From assembly GCA_014191755.1 (NCBI GenBank), contig BJHE01000012.1, positions 1-59,504 on the forward strand: 59,504 bases of DNA. Direction: 5' to 3'. Below, in pieces: positions 31,875 to 40,176 of the stretch. The position numbers and the translations under genes were made by a program. Source of the DNA: Cyanobium sp. GTDB taxonomy: Bacteria > Cyanobacteriota > Cyanobacteriia > PCC-6307 > Cyanobiaceae. Positions within the stretch are counted from its first letter, which is position 1, and each line of letters opens with the position of its first letter. The notes below the pieces were generated by a model. That model saw only the letters and a list, made by a program, of their open reading frames with translations. It made no database searches and had not been told where the DNA came from.

Positions 31875-33740
31875 ATGCCTACCACCAACACCAACCGAAA
31901 GATCCTTGACCTGAAGCGGTGGGAGCAAACAACGCCAGCGCCATCTGCAACGGCGACGGGTGCTTTTATCGCCAGCAGCAGGCACTTCAGGCAGCAGCAA
32001 CTCTACGTTGCCAGCACGACTACAGCATGGCTTTACAACCCAAGCGAAGACGGATTTGTGCAACTTCCGAGCCCGGCACTGGCGGGCTCGTTTGGCGCGG
32101 GCACCAGCGGGTGCGCGGGTGCGTTCAGCCTGGGCAACGCGCTCGCCTCCACCACTATCGCGGCGGGCAGTAACGGAGCTGCGCTCCCGCAGGCCACCAT
32201 CAACGTGGCGTCCACCACCGGCTTCCCGCTGGCCGGGGCGTTCTTTGTCGATACCGCAGACCGTGGTCGCCAGCTAATCACGTACACGTCGGTTATCTCT
32301 GGCACGCAGCTTGGTGGCTGCTCCGGTGGCGCGGGGACGCTGGCGACCAACCAAGTGGTGTCATTCGCGGGGCTGGCCGCGCTGTCTGGCACAACATCCA
32401 GCATTGTGACAAATCAGCAGCTCGCCCGCGACCTGCGCGGCTACTCGCTGCACGTCATGAGCGGCCCCAATGCGGGTGCCACGCTGGAGATCCAGGGCAA
32501 CACCACGTCGACAGGCTCGACGACGATTGCGGCCGGCTCCAACGGCGTGGCGTTGCCCACCGGCACCATCAATGTCGCCAGCACGACCGGCTTCCCGACC
32601 TCGGGCCAGGCCCTGATCACGATCAGCGGCGCACAAGTGCTGGTGAGCTACACCGGCATCACCGCCACTAGCTTCACGGGTTGCACGGGTGGCTCCGGCA
32701 CGCTGGCCACGTCGCAGGCCGTGCATTTTGCGTCCACGATCACCCTGCCCACGCAGGGCAGTGCGTTTACCACCGCGACCGTGTTCCGCCTGATGACCCC
32801 GTCGTGGTACGTCGTCGGCGCCGGCACCTTGGCCGCAGGCTCGTTCCGCAAGTACGACTTCGCCACCAACCAGTGGACGAGCGGCACGATCACCGGCTTG
32901 CCGGCCTCGTTGGGCACGGACGGCAAGCTGATGTCCACGCCTTCGTGGTCTGATACGGCCTACAAGCAGTTCGCCGCAGGCACGGCCACGAGCGGCAGCA
33001 ACACCACGCTGGTGCAGACGGGTAAGACGTGGGCAGTGAACCAGTGGGCCAACTACCAGGTTCGAATTGTCGGCGGGACGGGCGCGGGTCAGATTCGGCT
33101 TATCGTCAGCAACACCGCAGACACGCTGACTGTGAGCGGGTGGAACACCAACCCCGACACCACCTCGACCTACAGCATTGAGGGCAACGACGACTTTCTG
33201 TATTACGCCGGCAACAACGCCGTGACGATGTACCGCTACAGCATCGTCAGCAACGCCTGGACAACGCTGTCGCCTGCGGTGGCCCGCGCAGCCGCGCCCG
33301 GTGCCGGCATGTCGCTGGAGTGGATTCACTCGGTCAGCACGAGCGACTGGACAAGCGAATCGGCCAACATCAACGGCCGGCGGATGTACAGCTTCCGTGG
33401 CGGTGCGGGCAGCGCTCTGGACTACTACGACATCCCGAGCAATACATGGGTCAACGCCATCGGCCCGACACCGGCCACGGAAACGTTCACCACTGGTACC
33501 AAGTGGGCGTATCGCGGCGACTTTTGGTACTTCCAGAAGGACGGGACTGGCCGCTGGTTCCGATACGACTTTGTGAGAAATGCAATCGAAGGCTGGACGA
33601 CAATGCTCTATCCCAATGGCGCGGCTGTCGTAGGAGATACAGCTTTTACGGTGTCCTACTTCGATGGGGCTACTGAGATCCTTTACGTCTACATGATCCT
33701 GAACAGCTCGGCCATTATGCTTCGCCAAATGGTGATCTAA
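31875..33740 (+). CDS. Large adhesin-like protein with Ig-like repeats and kelch-like propeller
   Basis: 621 residues. Two similar blocks, STTIAAGSNGAALPQATINV (about 95) and STTIAAGSNGVALPTGTINV (about 217), are each followed by ASTTGFP, a strand with TYT/SYTG and a CSGGAGTLAT or CTGGSGTLAT turn. They are duplicated beta domains. The C-terminal half has kelch-like blades (FRKYDFATNQWTSGT, YRYSIVSNAWTTLSP, LDYYDIPSNTWVNA, FRYDFVRNAIEGWTTM). Such proteins bind host or surface glycans. It probably forms a capsid or neck adhesin. Confidence 0.65.
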   Translation: MPTTNTNRKILDLKRWEQTTPAPSATATGAFIASSRHFRQQQLYVASTTTAWLYNPSEDGFVQLPSPALAGSFGAGTSGCAGAFSLGNALASTTIAAGSNGAALPQATINVASTTGFPLAGAFFVDTADRGRQLITYTSVISGTQLGGCSGGAGTLATNQVVSFAGLAALSGTTSSIVTNQQLARDLRGYSLHVMSGPNAGATLEIQGNTTSTGSTTIAAGSNGVALPTGTINVASTTGFPTSGQALITISGAQVLVSYTGITATSFTGCTGGSGTLATSQAVHFASTITLPTQGSAFTTATVFRLMTPSWYVVGAGTLAAGSFRKYDFATNQWTSGTITGLPASLGTDGKLMSTPSWSDTAYKQFAAGTATSGSNTTLVQTGKTWAVNQWANYQVRIVGGTGAGQIRLIVSNTADTLTVSGWNTNPDTTSTYSIEGNDDFLYYAGNNAVTMYRYSIVSNAWTTLSPAVARAAAPGAGMSLEWIHSVSTSDWTSESANINGRRMYSFRGGAGSALDYYDIPSNTWVNAIGPTPATETFTTGTKWAYRGDFWYFQKDGTGRWFRYDFVRNAIEGWTTMLYPNGAAVVGDTAFTVSYFDGATEILYVYMILNSSAIMLRQMVI

Positions 33741-33742
33741 CC

Positions 33743-33910
33743 ATGACAATCCAGGGGCTCATCGACCTGCTAACTCGCCGCCTGACACATTGCAGCCAGC
33801 TTCGCACTGTTGCGGCAAATGATGGTGATGTGAAGCGGGTGACGGCACTTGATGAGGAAATGGCGGAGGTGGAAACCACGCTATCGGCGCTGCAAAAGAT
33901 CGTTTTGTGA
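33743..33910 (+). CDS. Small coiled-coil protein
   Basis: 55 residues, ATG at 33743, two bases after the adhesin stop. It reads MTIQGLIDLLTRRLTHCSQL and ends DEEMAEVETTLSALQKIVL, two helices with heptad-like Leu/Val spacing. Its stop overlaps the GTG of the gpU-like gene (GTGA). It could be an adaptor or chaperone for the adhesin upstream or the tail completion protein downstream. Confidence 0.6.
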   Translation: MTIQGLIDLLTRRLTHCSQLRTVAANDGDVKRVTALDEEMAEVETTLSALQKIVL

Positions 33911-34506
33911 CCCACCCTCGCACGCAACTCCGCGCCGCCTTCGTCACGCAACTCCGCGAGGCCATCCCCTCGCTGGGGCAGCAGGTCTACTCCGGCCGGC
34001 TCATGCCGATCGAAGAGCCCGAGCTGCCGGCGATCGTCGTTCACACCCGCGAGCCCGAGCAGATTGTCGACCGCTCCACCTCCGGCTTCGATGGCTTTGA
34101 GCGTCGCCGCTGCATCGTCTCCGTCATCTGCGTCGCGCAGTCCTACGACGACCTGGACGAGAATCTCGACACCATGGCCCAGCAGGTGGAGGCAGCCCTC
34201 CAGGCCTGGATCATCCCAGGCTTCGAGTCTGCCGACGCCATGCTGATGGACACCAGCTCCGAGCCGCCAGACGTCGACGGCAGCCTCACCACCAACGCCA
34301 CCACCCTTCGCTACGCGGTCGAGTACAACACCCCCTATCGGACCTGCAGCAACCCCTACGTCATCAGCGACGGCTCCCTGGAGCAGTCCGGTGCCTACCC
34401 TGGTGGGCAGGTCACCCCCGGCTGTCCTGCCGACAGCATCGGCACCGTCTGCCCCACCGGCGGCGCGACAATCATCGTCAACGGCACCCCGGATCCCACA
34501 CCCTGA
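33907..34506 (+). CDS. Tail terminator, gpU-like
   Basis: 199 residues from a GTG. Residues 1-130 follow the minor tail protein U layout: RTQLRAAFVTQLREAIPSLG, VYSGRLMPIEEPELPAIVVH, GFERRRCIVSVICVAQSYDD, NLDTMAQQVEAALQA. This hexameric protein ends tail-tube growth and joins the head. The C-terminal 60 residues are Pro/Gly/Thr-rich and not part of the core. Overlaps the connector gene by 1 nt. Confidence 0.7.
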   Translation: MTHPRTQLRAAFVTQLREAIPSLGQQVYSGRLMPIEEPELPAIVVHTREPEQIVDRSTSGFDGFERRRCIVSVICVAQSYDDLDENLDTMAQQVEAALQAWIIPGFESADAMLMDTSSEPPDVDGSLTTNATTLRYAVEYNTPYRTCSNPYVISDGSLEQSGAYPGGQVTPGCPADSIGTVCPTGGATIIVNGTPDPTP

Positions 34507-34820
34507 TGGCCACCACCCGCCGCCGCAAGGCACCCCCACCCCCACCGCCGCCCCTTGACCTTTCCCTTGAGGCGCTGGAAGGCTTCATCGGCACCACCAT
34601 CGACGCTGACCGGGCCCGCTTCGCCCTGGAGCGTGCGACCGCCGCGGCCGAGGCCTTCATCGGCCGGCCCATCACCGACCCTTGCTCCCACCCCATCAGG
34701 CAGGGCATCTTCCTGTACGCCTCCCAGCTGCTGATGCTGCCCGACGGCAGCCCCGCCGCTGAGCCCTCCCTCGTCACTCGCGCCATGTGGCAGCCCCATG
34801 TTTCAACTCCAGCGGGATGA
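34506..34820 (+). CDS. Head-tail connector-like protein
   Basis: 104 residues. A basic start and a run of seven Pro (10-16) lead into helices LEALEGFIGTTIDADRARFA, LERATAAAEAFIGRPI and IRQGIFLYASQLLMLPDGSP. The pattern is that of small helical head-tail connectors (HK97 gp6/SPP1 gp15 type), which extend the portal. It overlaps the gpV gene by 23 nt in a different frame. Confidence 0.6.
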   Translation: MATTRRRKAPPPPPPPLDLSLEALEGFIGTTIDADRARFALERATAAAEAFIGRPITDPCSHPIRQGIFLYASQLLMLPDGSPAAEPSLVTRAMWQPHVSTPAG

Positions 34821-35412
34821 CCAGATCACCAGCGGTGTCGGCGGCCGCGAAGCGACTGATCACGCGCGCCGGCTGAGCAACGTCGCTCGCTACGGCACCG
34901 TGGCGGAAGCGGACTACAGCGGCGAGACGGCCGGCTTCCCCGCGATCCGCGTCTCCCTACAGGATGGGGCGATCCTCACCGACTGGCTGCCCTGGTTTAG
35001 CCCCCGCGCCGGCAAAGATCGCGTGTGGGATCCGCCGGAGGTGGGCGAGGTGGTCATGCTCCTGGCCCCGTCGGGTGAGCTAACCAATGGCGTCGCCATC
35101 CCCGGCCTGTTCAGCGATGGCAACGCGAACGGCGATCGTGCGGGCCTTCACCGCCGCACCTACGACGACGGCACCGTGGTCGAGTACGACCGCGAGAACC
35201 ACACCTTTACGGTCGACGCCAGCGATAGCAATTCCCAGGTGGTGTTTAAGGCAAAGCGCATCAGGCTCTGCACCGCCGAGATCAGCGTGGATGCGGAGGC
35301 CGGCGGCGACGACCTGCCGGAAGCAACGATCCACGTGAAGCGCCTGCTGGTCGAAGCCGAGGAGTTCATCAAGCTCAGCGCCCCGCAGTTGCAGCTCAAC
35401 CCGGGGGGCTGA
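34798..35412 (+). CDS. Baseplate spike assembly protein gpV-like
   Basis: 204 residues. The OB-fold region GTVAEADYSGETAGFPAIRV, TDWLPWFSPRAGKDRVWDPP and GEVVMLLAPSGELTNGVAIP matches P2 gpV. The beta-helix part follows as GTVVEYDRENHTFTVDASDS and repeated short strands (IRLCTAEISVDAE, ATIHVKRLLVEAEE). gpV forms the trimeric membrane-piercing spike under the baseplate hub. The PAAR tip protein is encoded immediately downstream with a 1-nt overlap. Confidence 0.85.
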   Translation: MFQLQRDDQITSGVGGREATDHARRLSNVARYGTVAEADYSGETAGFPAIRVSLQDGAILTDWLPWFSPRAGKDRVWDPPEVGEVVMLLAPSGELTNGVAIPGLFSDGNANGDRAGLHRRTYDDGTVVEYDRENHTFTVDASDSNSQVVFKAKRIRLCTAEISVDAEAGGDDLPEATIHVKRLLVEAEEFIKLSAPQLQLNPGG

Positions 35413-35669
35413 TGCCAGCCGTCATTCGCATCGGTGATCCAGGCAGCCACGGTGGCGCGGTCACCACCGGCAGTTCAGACACGACCGCCAACGGCATCGC
35501 GGTCGCCCGTGTGGGTGACACATACAACTGCCCGATCCACGGGCCCAACGCCATCGTCACCGGCAGTCCCGACACCACCGCCAACGGCCAGGCCGTCGCC
35601 CGCGTGGGGGATCAGACTGCATGTGGTGCCACCCTCCAGGGCGGCAGTCCTGATGTGGAGGTGAACTGA
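35412..35669 (+). CDS. PAAR-domain spike tip
   Basis: 85 residues with the PAAR repeat pattern: IRIGDPGSHGGAVTTGSSDT, ANGIAVARVGDTYNCPIHGP, IVTGSPDTTANGQAVARVGD and TACGATLQGGSPDVEVN. The spaced His and Cys residues bind one metal ion and sharpen the tip of the gpV spike. PAAR proteins cap contractile injection systems and phage spikes. Normal size. Confidence 0.9.
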   Translation: MPAVIRIGDPGSHGGAVTTGSSDTTANGIAVARVGDTYNCPIHGPNAIVTGSPDTTANGQAVARVGDQTACGATLQGGSPDVEVN

Positions 35670-36007
35670 TGGCCGGCATGAGCCGCACAACTGGCGCTGC
35701 GTTGGAAGGTTTCGACCACCTGAAGCAGTCGATCGCCGACATCCTTTCCACCCCCCTGGGGACGCGGGTGCATCGACGCGACTACGGCTCACGCCTCATG
35801 GGCCTGGTCGATCGACCCATCAACCAGTTCCTCGTCGCTGACATGGTGGCAGCAGCGGCCGAGGCCCTCGACCGTTGGGAGCCGCGGCTGAAGGTGGAGC
35901 GGCTCACGATCGACAGGGTGACGGCCGATGGGCGGATCGAGCTCAGCCTGTCTGGCTACTATCTGATCAACGGCCAGCAGGTCACGTTCGAGGGGTTGGT
36001 GCTCTGA
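35669..36007 (+). CDS. Baseplate wedge protein gpW/gp25-like
   Basis: 112 residues. GFDHLKQSIADILSTPLGTR, VHRRDYGSRLMGLVDRPINQ and EALDRWEPRLKVERLTIDRV follow the gp25-like (P2 gpW) fold, where the RR/GS segment nucleates sheath assembly at the baseplate. It overlaps its neighbours by 1 nt, in the order V, PAAR, W, J, I typical of P2-like phages. Confidence 0.88.
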   Translation: MAGMSRTTGAALEGFDHLKQSIADILSTPLGTRVHRRDYGSRLMGLVDRPINQFLVADMVAAAAEALDRWEPRLKVERLTIDRVTADGRIELSLSGYYLINGQQVTFEGLVL

Positions 36008-36846
36008 TGGCCACGATCGACTTCTTGACTATTCCTGATCCGGAGATCATCGAGCCGCTCGACTTCGAGACGATCCTGCAGGAGATGCTGGCGGACCTGC
36101 AGGCCCGGGACCCCAGCTACACCGAGATCCTGGAAAGCGATCCGGGGGTGAAGATCCTGGAGGTGGCGGCGGCCCGCGAGCTGATCCTGAGGCAGCGGGT
36201 GAACGATGCGCTGCGCGCCACCCTGCTGCGCTACGCGGCCGGCCCCGATCTCGATAACCTCGCCGCGTTTTATGGCGTCACTCGCCTGGCTGGCGAAACC
36301 GATGCAGCGCTGCAAAGCAGGACGATCGACCGGATCATGGGCAGCAGCTCTGCCGGCGGCGCGTTCTGGTACCGCTACCACGCGCTGTCCGCTGACCCAG
36401 ATGTGCGCGACGTGTCGGTGAGCTCCCCCGCCCCGGGCGAAGTGTTGGTGGCGGTGCTGAGCAAGACCGGCACGGGGCTGGCAAGCGCCGAGCTGCTTGA
36501 GGCAGTGGACTCCATGCTGCAGAGCGACAGCGTGCGAGTGGTGACGGACACCGTGCTGGTGATCAGCGCGGCAATCACCACGGTGCCGGTGACGGCCTCG
36601 ATCTATTTGCTGCCCAGCACGCCGACGACGGTGTTTGATGGGCTGGCCTCGACGCTTGCCACTGCCTTCACCGCACAGTCAGGCCTTGGCTGGAACGTCA
36701 CCCGCTCCTGGCTCATCGCCACCCTCCATGCCGCCGGTGTGCAGCGTGTGCAGCTCACCGCCCCGGCGGCCGATGTGATCTGCGACCCAATCACCGCCCC
36801 GGCCCTTGGCGCGGTGTCGCTTATCTTCGCGGGCGTTGATCGATGA
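36007..36846 (+). CDS. Baseplate wedge protein gpJ-like
   Basis: 279 residues. LTIPDPEIIEPLDFETILQE, DLQARDPSYTEILESDPGVK, ILEVAAARELILRQRVNDAL and DNLAAFYGVTRLAGETDAAL are standard P2 gpJ (Baseplate_J) signatures. The C-terminal half has the expected strand-rich region. gpJ with gpW and gpI builds the baseplate wedges that open to trigger contraction. Overlaps gpI by 4 nt. Confidence 0.9.
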   Translation: MATIDFLTIPDPEIIEPLDFETILQEMLADLQARDPSYTEILESDPGVKILEVAAARELILRQRVNDALRATLLRYAAGPDLDNLAAFYGVTRLAGETDAALQSRTIDRIMGSSSAGGAFWYRYHALSADPDVRDVSVSSPAPGEVLVAVLSKTGTGLASAELLEAVDSMLQSDSVRVVTDTVLVISAAITTVPVTASIYLLPSTPTTVFDGLASTLATAFTAQSGLGWNVTRSWLIATLHAAGVQRVQLTAPAADVICDPITAPALGAVSLIFAGVDR

Positions 36847-37694
36847 CGGCAAGCCGCTACGACCTGCTGCCGCTCAATGCCACCACGCTGGAGCGCGACC
36901 TATCGCGGGTCACTTCCAGCCTGGTGCGCGCCGGGGCCCCGGTGCCAACGATCCGCACCGCCAAGCGGGTGGACATCCCCGACAGCGTGGTGCCGTGGCT
37001 GGTGTTCGAGTACGGCCTGGCCGAGATCCTGCCGTATCTGACCGACCAGCGTGCAGCGATCGAGGGTGGTGTGCAGTGGCAGCAGATCCGTGGTACCCCC
37101 GCCGCGATTCTCCAGGCGCTCGGCTGGCTGAACTTCAATGGCGAGATCGACGAATCCGAGGGCGGTTCGTATCGCTGGGCGGAGTTCCAGATCGGCCTCG
37201 ATGCACCGACGAGCGGCGAGGCGATCATCAGCCAGATCACGGCGGTGGCACGGCTCAGCGCGCCGGTGCGGTCACGGCTGCAGCGAATCTATTCGGTCTA
37301 CGACTTCCGCCGCTTCGTGCTGGACGACAGCCTGCTGTCCGATGGCGCGATCCTCAGCGATCACAGTGGCGTGCGGCTGCGGCCGGACTGGCCGCAGATC
37401 AGTTACGGCGACTACCGCAGCAGCAGCGTCAACGCAGATTTCACGGTCGTCAGCGGTGGCCTGTCGGTGATCGGCATTGAGGTGAGCAACTCCAACCGCT
37501 TCATCTTGGATCACAGCCTGATGGATGAGGAGTGGCATGTGCTGAATGGCGACGGCGCTCGCACCGAGTACCTGCCGACAACCGCCAGCCGGTTCGATGC
37601 CGGCACTAACTGGTCGTCGCTGCTGGCCTGGGGTGACTTCCCGTGGGAGGGAAGCGCCTACCTGGTGAGCAGCAAGATCACCACGATGACCTGA
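36843..37694 (+). CDS. Tail protein I-like baseplate protein
   Basis: 283 residues. The N-terminal part (YDLLPLNATTLERDLSRVTS, VPWLVFEYGLAEILPYLTDQ and IRGTPAAILQALGWLNFNGE) matches gpI-type baseplate proteins that link the wedge to fibres. The C-terminal half has repeats RFVLDDSLLSDGAILSDHSG and RFILDHSLMDEEW, strand-rich and probably fibre-docking. It is followed by a promoter-like TAGAAT element. Confidence 0.7.
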   Translation: MTASRYDLLPLNATTLERDLSRVTSSLVRAGAPVPTIRTAKRVDIPDSVVPWLVFEYGLAEILPYLTDQRAAIEGGVQWQQIRGTPAAILQALGWLNFNGEIDESEGGSYRWAEFQIGLDAPTSGEAIISQITAVARLSAPVRSRLQRIYSVYDFRRFVLDDSLLSDGAILSDHSGVRLRPDWPQISYGDYRSSSVNADFTVVSGGLSVIGIEVSNSNRFILDHSLMDEEWHVLNGDGARTEYLPTTASRFDAGTNWSSLLAWGDFPWEGSAYLVSSKITTMT

Positions 37695-37695
37695 G

Positions 37696-37701
37696 TAGAA
37701 T
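37696..37701 (+). promoter_or_regulatory. TAGAAT -10-like element before the fibre genes
   Basis: Context cctgagTAGAATCcgaggg, in the 28-nt gap after the gpI stop and 21 nt before the next ATG. A GAGGGAGGGG ribosome binding site follows. It could start a transcript for the fibre cluster 37723-45166. Confidence 0.45.
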
Positions 37702-37722
37702 CCGAGGGAGGGGCACGAGGCG

Positions 37723-38208
37723 ATGGCTGCTGTTCTGACACTAAGCGGGCGAACCGCCATCGCCACGGCGATCAAGGCACGGACCGCTCACATGGCCTGG
37801 GGCAGCGGCAACACCGGTTGGGGCTCCACTCCGCCGCAACCTGCCGTGAGCGACACCGCCCTGGTTGCGGAGGTGGGCCGCCGCAAGGCCAGCCAGGTCG
37901 AGTACGTGGTTCCCGATGCCGACGGCGCCATCGAAACGCCGCAAGGCAAGTACAGCATCAGCGTCATTCCCACTGTGGCGCTCTACTTCAAGTTTTTCTT
38001 TGACTTTGGCGATGGCGTCGGATCAACGATCCGCGAGCGCGCCATCTTCGTAGACACGGTGGCTGCCACCGGTGTACCTGTAGGTCAGATGTACCTCCAA
38101 CCGAATGAGGTGCAGAGCCCTGGCACGCTGCTGGTGATCGAGCGCAATGCGCCGATCGTCCGCGAGGTCACCACCCGCCAGCTTTTCGAGTTCGTCGTGA
38201 CATTCTGA
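37723..38208 (+). CDS. Fibre or baseplate-associated structural protein
   Basis: 161 residues. It reads LTLSGRTAIATAIKARTAHM, WGSGNTGWGSTPPQPAVSDT, then LVAEVGRRKASQVEYVVPDA and IRERAIFVDTVAATGVPVGQ. This beta-rich pattern resembles tail-collar or fibre-attachment proteins encoded between gpI and the fibres. The ending LFEFVVTF fits a packed strand. No precise family is assigned. Confidence 0.55.
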   Translation: MAAVLTLSGRTAIATAIKARTAHMAWGSGNTGWGSTPPQPAVSDTALVAEVGRRKASQVEYVVPDADGAIETPQGKYSISVIPTVALYFKFFFDFGDGVGSTIRERAIFVDTVAATGVPVGQMYLQPNEVQSPGTLLVIERNAPIVREVTTRQLFEFVVTF

Positions 38209-38212
38209 GGCC

Positions 38213-40171
38213 ATGACTCTTACCGGCTACTACAACCGCTTCGACGCCGCAGACCGTTACGACGAGCTGCTGTTCCGCGCTGGCAAGGGACTCCAGTCTG
38301 CCGAGTTTAACGAGGCCCAGAGCACTATCATCGACCGGCTGAAGCGCATCGCCGATGCGGTCTTCACCGATGGCACGGTGATCGAGGGCACGCCCCCGGT
38401 CATCAACCTCACCACCGGATCCACCACCTGTCCCGCGAGCAAGGTCTACCTGCGGGCTGCGGTGCGATCGGTGCCGACCCGAACCTTCACTATCTCCCTC
38501 ACCGGGCTGGTGCGCATCGGCATCTTCCTCCTAGTGGAGGAGATCACCGAGCTGCAAGATCCTGATCTGCGCGATCCCGCCGCCGGCACCCGGAACTACA
38601 CCGAGCCTGGCGCTGGCCGCCTCCGCATCACCCCCACCTGGGGCCACAGCGGCGAGTCCCTCGCGGGCGAGTTCTATCCCGTCTACGTGGTGATCGACGG
38701 GTCGATGCTGAACCAGCAGGGGGCAGCAGGCGACGGGGCGTTCATGGAGGCCCTGGCCCGGTACGACCGGGAGAGCAACGGCAACTACATCGTCGATGGG
38801 CTGAGCGTCCGCCCCGCTGGCTACTCCCTCGGCGTCAACACCCTCAGCATCCGCGAGGGCGTTGGCAACATCTTTGGCTACAAGGTCGACAAGCCCACCG
38901 CAAGCCGCCTCACCTACAACGAGGATCCGGACCTGGAGGTGGTGACCTCCGAGCCTGACGTGTTCACCGGCACCACTGGCGGCACCGCAACGGTGCAGCT
39001 GAATCGCGCCCCGCTCGATGCCGTGCTGGGCGTGGTGATCACCCGGCAGAAGACCGTGACGCTCACCCGTGGCGGCTTCTCAGGTGGCCAGGACACGCTG
39101 CCTGATGTGTCGGTGCTATCGATCATCAGCCTCACCCAGGGAGGCACCACCTACCAGAGCCCACGGGACTTCTTCCTGAACGGCGACAAGGTGGACTGGA
39201 GCCCCACCGGCGGCGGCGCGATCGAGCCCTCCCCTGGTTCCAGCTACTCGATCACCTACCAGTACCTGGGCGCGGTGACGCCGGATGCGATCAACCTGCA
39301 GACCGGCGTGGTGACGATCACCGGTGCGGTGAACGGCAGCCTGGTGCTGACCGATTACCGGTGGAAGCTGCCCCGCTACGACCGCCTCTGCATCGACCGC
39401 GACGGGGCGTTCAGCCGAGTAAAGGGCATCAGCTCCCGGTTCAACCCGCTGCCGCCGGCAGTGCCCAGCAACCTGCTCAGCCTGGCCACCCTTTACTGGA
39501 ACTGGGGCGCAGCGCCGACCATCCTTAACGACGGCATCCGGGCGATCCCCTTCGACCAGCTGGAGCGGATGCGGTCGTTGATCGTCGACCTGTTCGACCT
39601 GGTGGCACAGGAGCGGCTGCGGAACGACATCAGCAGCCGCGAGCCCAGCAGCAAGCGCGGTGTGTTCGTCGACCCCTTCCTGGACGACGACCTACGAGAT
39701 CAGGGCATCACGCAGACCGCTGCGGTGGTGAACGGCACGCTGCAACTGCCGATCGCGCTCACCGCCTACCAGGCCCCGACGAACAACACGCAGGACTGGA
39801 TGCTCCCCTACACCGAGGAGATCATCCTGCAGCAGACGCAGCAGACGGGCAGCAGCGCGATCAACCCGTATCAGGCTTTCGATCCGATCCCGGCCGCCAT
39901 CACTCTCACCCCAGCGGTGGATCGTTTCACGCTGATCGACACCATCTGGACATCACCGATCACCGAGCAGATCGGCACCTGGCTGGATGCGACCGGAACG
40001 TTCTTGATCCAGAGCGTCACCAGCACCACCAGAACGGAGCTGCTGAGTGAGAGCCAGCGGCCGGCGCAGTTCCTCCGATCCATCACCATCAACTTCACCC
40101 TGGAGGGCTTTGATCCCGGTGAGACGCTCACCGAGGTGAAGTTCGACGGGATCACCGTCACGCCTCCCTGA
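38213..40171 (+). CDS. DUF4815-type tail structural protein
   Basis: 652 residues. The N-terminus YYNRFDAADRYDELLFRAGK then GLQSAEFNEAQSTIIDRLKR is the signature of DUF4815 proteins, large tail proteins found with P2-like and T4-like baseplates. Repeated strands (QTAAVVNGTLQLPIALTAYQ, FLIQSVTSTTRTELLSESQR) follow. It is four bases after the previous gene. It probably forms part of the fibre network at the baseplate rim. Function is inferred from family and location only. Confidence 0.7.
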   Translation: MTLTGYYNRFDAADRYDELLFRAGKGLQSAEFNEAQSTIIDRLKRIADAVFTDGTVIEGTPPVINLTTGSTTCPASKVYLRAAVRSVPTRTFTISLTGLVRIGIFLLVEEITELQDPDLRDPAAGTRNYTEPGAGRLRITPTWGHSGESLAGEFYPVYVVIDGSMLNQQGAAGDGAFMEALARYDRESNGNYIVDGLSVRPAGYSLGVNTLSIREGVGNIFGYKVDKPTASRLTYNEDPDLEVVTSEPDVFTGTTGGTATVQLNRAPLDAVLGVVITRQKTVTLTRGGFSGGQDTLPDVSVLSIISLTQGGTTYQSPRDFFLNGDKVDWSPTGGGAIEPSPGSSYSITYQYLGAVTPDAINLQTGVVTITGAVNGSLVLTDYRWKLPRYDRLCIDRDGAFSRVKGISSRFNPLPPAVPSNLLSLATLYWNWGAAPTILNDGIRAIPFDQLERMRSLIVDLFDLVAQERLRNDISSREPSSKRGVFVDPFLDDDLRDQGITQTAAVVNGTLQLPIALTAYQAPTNNTQDWMLPYTEEIILQQTQQTGSSAINPYQAFDPIPAAITLTPAVDRFTLIDTIWTSPITEQIGTWLDATGTFLIQSVTSTTRTELLSESQRPAQFLRSITINFTLEGFDPGETLTEVKFDGITVTPP

Positions 40172-40176
40172 TTGCC

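Noticed and set aside
32361..33749. A 462-codon minus-strand frame opposite the adhesin gene
   Set aside because: Shadow of a repetitive beta protein; it spans both repeats and has no start-site or neighbour logic.
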